Assembly (NCBI RefSeq): GCF_007859075.1
Contig: NZ_VOAK01000011.1
Location: forward strand, 1,240,001-1,304,000
DNA: 64,000 bases
Direction of reading: 5' to 3'
Source: Gemmobacter aquaticus
GTDB taxonomy: Bacteria; Pseudomonadota; Alphaproteobacteria; Rhodobacterales; Rhodobacteraceae
How positions within the stretch are numbered: position 1 is the first letter of the stretch; each line of letters begins with the position of its first letter. The notes under the pieces are model-generated. The model was not told where the DNA came from. It made no database searches and saw only the letters and a list, made by a program, of their open reading frames with translations. Of the stretch, positions 60,665-64,000 are shown one piece after another. Both the position numbers and the translations under genes were made by a program.

Positions 60665-60775
60665 TGTCGTCCTCTGCCGTGCGTGCCCCAAGGGGGCAAT
60701 CCAGAAAGCCTAGGCCAAAGCCGGGGCCTTCACAATCCGAAAACACCCCGGCGGAGGGCCGCCGGGATCAAGCGA

Positions 60776-61408
60776 TCACTTCTGTTCGGGCTCGGCCTTG
60801 CCGCGGCTTTCGAGAATTTCGTCGATCAGGCCCCAGGCCTTTGCATCCTCGGCGGACATGAAATTGTCGCGCTCCAATGCCGCCTCGACAGTTTCATAGT
60901 CATTGCCGGTGTGCTTGACGTAGATCTCGTTCAGCCGGCGCTTCAACTTTTCGGTTTCGCGCGCGTGGATCATGATGTCGGTCGCCTGGCCCTGATATCC
61001 GCCCGACGGCTGGTGAACCATGACGCGGCTGTTGGGCAGCGAGAAGCGCATGCCCTTTTCGCCCGCCGTCAGCAGAAGCGAGCCCATCGAGGCCGCCTGC
61101 CCCACCACAAGCGTCGATACTTTGGGACGGATGTACTGCATCGTGTCGTAGATCGACAGACCGCTCGTCACCACGCCGCCGGGGCTGTTGATGTACATCG
61201 AGATTTCCTTGCTCGGGTTCTCCGCCTCAAGGAAGAGAAGCTGCGCGCAGATCAGGCTCGACATGCCATCATGCACCGGTCCGGACAGGAAGATGATCCG
61301 CTCCTTCAACAGGCGCGAGAAGATATCATAGGCGCGCTCGCCCCGGCTGGTCTGCTCGACCACCATGGGCACAAGGGTATTCATGTAAAATTCGACCGGA
61401 TCTCTCAT
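60776..61408 (-). CDS. clpP: ATP-dependent Clp protease proteolytic subunit ClpP
   Basis: A 210-aa serine peptidase. The triad is Ser in [11 protein letters not shown], His in [10 protein letters not shown] and Asp in [31 protein letters not shown] is the usual N-terminus of the mature chain. ATG 61408 ([11 protein letters not shown]) is preferred; ATG 61384 is possible. Upstream gene order with clpX is conserved. Confidence 0.97.
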   Translation of the reverse strand: MRDPVEFYMNTLVPMVVEQTSRGERAYDIFSRLLKERIIFLSGPVHDGMSSLICAQLLFLEAENPSKEISMYINSPGGVVTSGLSIYDTMQYIRPKVSTLVVGQAASMGSLLLTAGEKGMRFSLPNSRVMVHQPSGGYQGQATDIMIHARETEKLKRRLNEIYVKHTGNDYETVEAALERDNFMSAEDAKAWGLIDEILESRGKAEPEQK

Positions 61409-61680
61409 TTTCGCCTGCCTGTCAGTTCTGCTTGAGCCATATCGCCGAGTTCTTTCCCAAGTCTTAGTGCTGCGTGCCGGGGCCTGCAAGGGCAGACGGC
61501 ACCCCTGGCTTTCTCAGTTTGTCGGCACTCACGTCCGCGCGAGGTCAGACCTCCTTGCGCGAAAACGTGCCGCAATGCGCCCGAAGCGCGGCGCAATTTC
61601 GCCCAACTGTCGCGCGAAAACTTGCATCGAATCCCTCGTCTACCTAAGCCCGTCAGATGCCACAAACCATCGGTACGCCC

Positions 61681-62262
61681 ATGCGCAGCACGCTCGCCCT
61701 CATCCTTGGTGTTGGCCTTACCTCGCTTTCGGGATGCGTTGTCGTCCCGGTACCCGTTCCGGCCGAGGCAAGCCGCGACCTGCCCTTTGTCGTCAAGGTC
61801 CCGCTGGGCTCCAGCGGCCAGTCGGCAACGCGCGTAGCCGGCCCGGTTCCTGCGGAAACCTGTGCCCGGGTCAGTACCGCCCAGGAGGCGGCCCTGCTGG
61901 CCGAGATCAATGCAATCCGCAAGCAGAACGGGCTGCCCACCTTGCGCAAATCCAGCCGTATCAGTGCTGTCGCCCAGAACCACGCTTGCGACAATGCCCG
62001 CAGACAGACGGTCAGCCACACTTCAAGCAACGGCAAAAGCCTCTCAGGGCGGCTGAAGGCGGGTGGCTATTACCTCCGTGTCGCGGCCGAAAACACCGGG
62101 CTCGGCTTCTCGGGCGATCCAGGTCGTCTGGTTGAATACTGGATGAATTCTCCCGGCCACCGCGCCAACATCCTCAACCCCAAGGTGACCGAGGCCGGAG
62201 TGGGCTACGCCGCCGGGAATTCGCGCCCGGCATGGGTGCTGAATGTGGCTACGCCGCGCTGA
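61681..62262 (+). CDS. CAP/SCP-domain lipoprotein
   Basis: A 193-aa protein (201 if started at ATG 61657) with a lipoprotein signal MRSTLALILGVGLTSLSGC, the lipidated Cys at residue 19. A CAP (SCP/PR1) domain follows: LLAEINAIRKQNGLPTL, NHACDNA, SHTSSNGKSLSGRL, AENTG and WMNSPGHRANIL. Bacterial CAP proteins are secreted; the function here is unknown. Convergent with the EnvZ-like kinase, two bases apart. Confidence 0.85.
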   Translation: MRSTLALILGVGLTSLSGCVVVPVPVPAEASRDLPFVVKVPLGSSGQSATRVAGPVPAETCARVSTAQEAALLAEINAIRKQNGLPTLRKSSRISAVAQNHACDNARRQTVSHTSSNGKSLSGRLKAGGYYLRVAAENTGLGFSGDPGRLVEYWMNSPGHRANILNPKVTEAGVGYAAGNSRPAWVLNVATPR

Positions 62263-62264
62263 TC

Positions 62265-63563
62265 CTACCGCGCCAGCGACAGCTCTGCCCTAAGCCCGCC
62301 CAGCGTCTCGCTTTCACCGAGTCGCAAGGCACCACCATGGCTGCGCGCCACGTCGGCCGCAATCGACAGGCCAAGCCCCACCCCGCCGCCCTTGTTCGGA
62401 TCGCGCGCGCCATCGAGCCGCGCGAAAGGCTGCACTGCCTCATCCCGGCGATCCATCGGAATGCCGGGGCCGTTATCCTCGACCACAATGCGGGCAAAGC
62501 GGTCGCCCACAATCACCGACACCCTTGTCTTGCCGGCAAATCGGCGGGCGTTGGTCAACAGGTTTTCCAACGCCCGAGATACGGCGGCGGACCGCAGTCG
62601 CATCGGGACGGCACCGGTCGCAACCAGATCGACACTCTGGCCCGAGCGCGCGGCATTTTCGACCACATGGCGCACCAGCCCAACCAGATCGACCTCCTCG
62701 GTCTCTTCCGTCGCATCGCCGCGCGCAAAGGCCAGGAACTCATCCACCAGCCGCTCCATATCGGCGACGTCACCAAGCAGAGCCGCGGTCTCCTCATCCT
62801 CGGGCAGCATCGACAACCCCAGCTTCAGGCGGGTCAACGGTGTGCGCAGGTCATGGCTGACGCCCGACAGCATCCGGGTCCGGCTTTCCAGATAGCGCTC
62901 GATCCGGGCCCGCATGTCCAGAAACGCCGCCCCTGCCGCGCGCACCTCGACTGCGCCGCGCGGCTTGTACGGGATGTGCTGCCCCTTGCCGAACGCCTCG
63001 GCCGCCATCGCCAGACGGCGGATGGGCGCCATCTGGTTGCGCAGGAACAGGTATGAAATCACCGTCATCAAGACCGAGGTGACGATCATCAGCACCAACA
63101 GCTGATGGGGGTTCGTCGCCGACATGCGCCGGCGGTCGATGCCCACACGCCAATTCCGCCCATCACGCTGGAAATCGGCCAGCACGCGATTGTCCTCGGC
63201 AAGCATGTCGGCGCCGGTGAAGCCCGGCACCTCGGCGCGCAGCGTCTCGGCAACCACGCTGCCCGACAGATCCCAGGCCTCGCGCCGGACCTCCGCAATC
63301 ACGCTGTCGACCGGCTCAAGGGTGAAACCCAGGCCGCTTGCCAGAACCTTTGCCTCTTGCATATCACCCGCACCCAGCCGGTCGAACACAAGGTTCAACT
63401 CGGTCGCGACGGCGCCGGTCATCTGCTGCGTCACCCGTTCAAAATGGCGTTGAATGAAGGCTATGGACACCACCAGCTGGATCGTCACGATGGGAACGAC
63501 CAGAATAAGCAGGGCCCGCCCGTAAAGGCTGCGCGGCAGAATGGATTTCAGGCGGAGTGTCAT
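62265..63563 (-). CDS. EnvZ-like sensor histidine kinase
   Basis: A 432-aa membrane kinase. Helix 1 (about 15-36), periplasmic domain, helix 2 (about 158-178), HAMP, H-box GVSHDLRTPLTRLKLGLSML, N-box LENLLTNARRFA, G-boxes VEDNGPGIP and GGVGLGLSIAADVARSHGG. H-box and HAMP closely resemble EnvZ. No OmpR-type regulator is adjacent within the window. Confidence 0.92.
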   Translation of the reverse strand: MTLRLKSILPRSLYGRALLILVVPIVTIQLVVSIAFIQRHFERVTQQMTGAVATELNLVFDRLGAGDMQEAKVLASGLGFTLEPVDSVIAEVRREAWDLSGSVVAETLRAEVPGFTGADMLAEDNRVLADFQRDGRNWRVGIDRRRMSATNPHQLLVLMIVTSVLMTVISYLFLRNQMAPIRRLAMAAEAFGKGQHIPYKPRGAVEVRAAGAAFLDMRARIERYLESRTRMLSGVSHDLRTPLTRLKLGLSMLPEDEETAALLGDVADMERLVDEFLAFARGDATEETEEVDLVGLVRHVVENAARSGQSVDLVATGAVPMRLRSAAVSRALENLLTNARRFAGKTRVSVIVGDRFARIVVEDNGPGIPMDRRDEAVQPFARLDGARDPNKGGGVGLGLSIAADVARSHGGALRLGESETLGGLRAELSLAR

Positions 63564-63611
63564 GCGCGCAGCCTAGCGCCGGGCCAACCGCAAGGAAAGA
63601 GGAGCAGACCG

Positions 63612-64000
63612 ATGGATTGCCCCTGGACAGTCGGAGCGGTTCAGCACCTGGAGCCAGACGTTCGGATGGTGCTGGCCCCGAACCCCTCGCCCATGACCCA
63701 TTGGGGCACCAACAGCTTCATCGTTGGCGAAGGGGATGTCACGGTCATCGACCCTGGCCCCGAGGATACCGCGCATCTGGCGGCACTGCTGCGCGCACTA
63801 CACCCATCCGAGCGCGTCACCCAAATCATTGTCACGCACGCCCACCGCGACCACTCAGGCCTGGCCCGCTCGCTTGCCGCCGCGACGGGAGCCCCGATTC
63901 TCGCCTTCGGCCCGGCGTCGTCCGGCAGGTCACCCCGGATGCGCGATGTGAGAGGGCACAGCGGCGAAGGGATCGACACGCATTTTGCGCCGGATGAGGT
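63612..64000 (+). CDS. MBL-fold metallo-hydrolase, N-terminal part, cut by window edge
   Basis: The ATG at 63612 (GGAG upstream) opens a frame running off the right edge after about 129 residues. It starts MDCPWTVGAVQHLEPDVRM and contains THWGTNSFIVGEGDVTVIDPGPED and the metal-site IIVTHAHRDHSG, as in LACTB2-like or glyoxalase-II-like hydrolases. The rest of the gene is missing, so subfamily is open. Divergent from the EnvZ-like kinase. Confidence 0.88.
   Translation, partial: MDCPWTVGAVQHLEPDVRMVLAPNPSPMTHWGTNSFIVGEGDVTVIDPGPEDTAHLAALLRALHPSERVTQIIVTHAHRDHSGLARSLAAATGAPILAFGPASSGRSPRMRDVRGHSGEGIDTHFAPDE

Noticed and set aside
59438-61435. 665-codon open frame on + opposite clpX and clpP
   Set aside because: Shadow of clpX and clpP; composition is that of antisense high-GC DNA.
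1-64000. CRISPR arrays, prophage genes, transposases, toxin-antitoxin or defence genes
   Set aside because: Looked for across both strands; no regularly spaced repeats and no matching protein families seen.

Overview
The window is about 64 kb of GC-rich chromosomal DNA from an alphaproteobacterium. It is almost certainly a member of the Rhodobacterales (Rhodobacteraceae/Paracoccaceae); the genus cannot be fixed from the sequence alone. Supporting markers are GapR (DUF2312), the NDUFA12 complex I accessory subunit, DUF2155 and MlaD between aat and clpX, ScfR-type regulation, PreT/PreA, and an inositol ABC system of the Caulobacter IatA/IatP/IbpA type. No prophage, CRISPR array, rRNA or intact insertion sequence was found. 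One tRNA (Thr, anticodon UGU) is present.

Layout. (1) 1-14181, minus strand: a complete myo-inositol uptake and catabolism operon, iolB (cut by the window edge), iolE, iolD, an iolC-aldolase fusion, a second Gfo/Idh/MocA oxidoreductase, iolI-like, iolG, iolH-like, then the ABC genes iatP-iatA-ibpA, with a LacI-type regulator immediately upstream. (2) 14402-26144: a full phosphonate locus, phnCDE1E2 plus a hexapeptide-repeat transferase on +, phnF on -, then the C-P lyase genes phnGHIJKL-N-M on + with overlapping stop/start codons. phnP and phnO are not present. (3) 26145-27085: a small hypothetical gene, a gene-poor stretch of about 600 bp rich in inverted repeats, and tRNA-Thr. (4) 27127-39477: a mixed block with an orphan Fe3+-type permease, a sulfotransferase-like protein, gapR, a FadB-like protein lacking key catalytic residues, a TraR/DksA-type zinc-finger gene behind an FNR-like box, a FliM/FliN-domain orphan, a solute-symporter/histidine-kinase fusion with a separate CheY-like regulator, and an ScfR-type regulator.

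(5) 39574-55099: a reductive pyrimidine degradation locus. PreT/PreA (dihydropyrimidine dehydrogenase), HydA (dihydropyrimidinase) and an M20-type N-carbamoyl amidohydrolase would convert uracil/thymine to beta-alanine or its methyl homologue. BauA-like transaminase and BauB-like cupin would act on beta-alanine. A four-gene NMT1/THI5-type ABC importer is in the same operon as hydA, and two RutR-like regulators sit nearby. Three near-consensus RutR boxes (46275, 46308, 49581) tie the promoters together. A Kup potassium transporter follows the second regulator. (6) 55324-63563: core genes accB-accC, aat, DUF2155, mlaD, NDUFA12, clpX, clpP, a CAP-domain lipoprotein and an EnvZ-like kinase. A metallo-beta-lactamase-fold gene runs off the right edge.

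Nothing here is clearly a new defence or mobile system. The points most worth a second look are the structured non-coding segment beside tRNA-Thr, a 42-codon ORF with a strong ribosome binding site running against the pyrimidine operon, the FadB-like protein that has lost its active-site residues, the FliM-like orphan downstream of the symporter-kinase, and the RutR box network.
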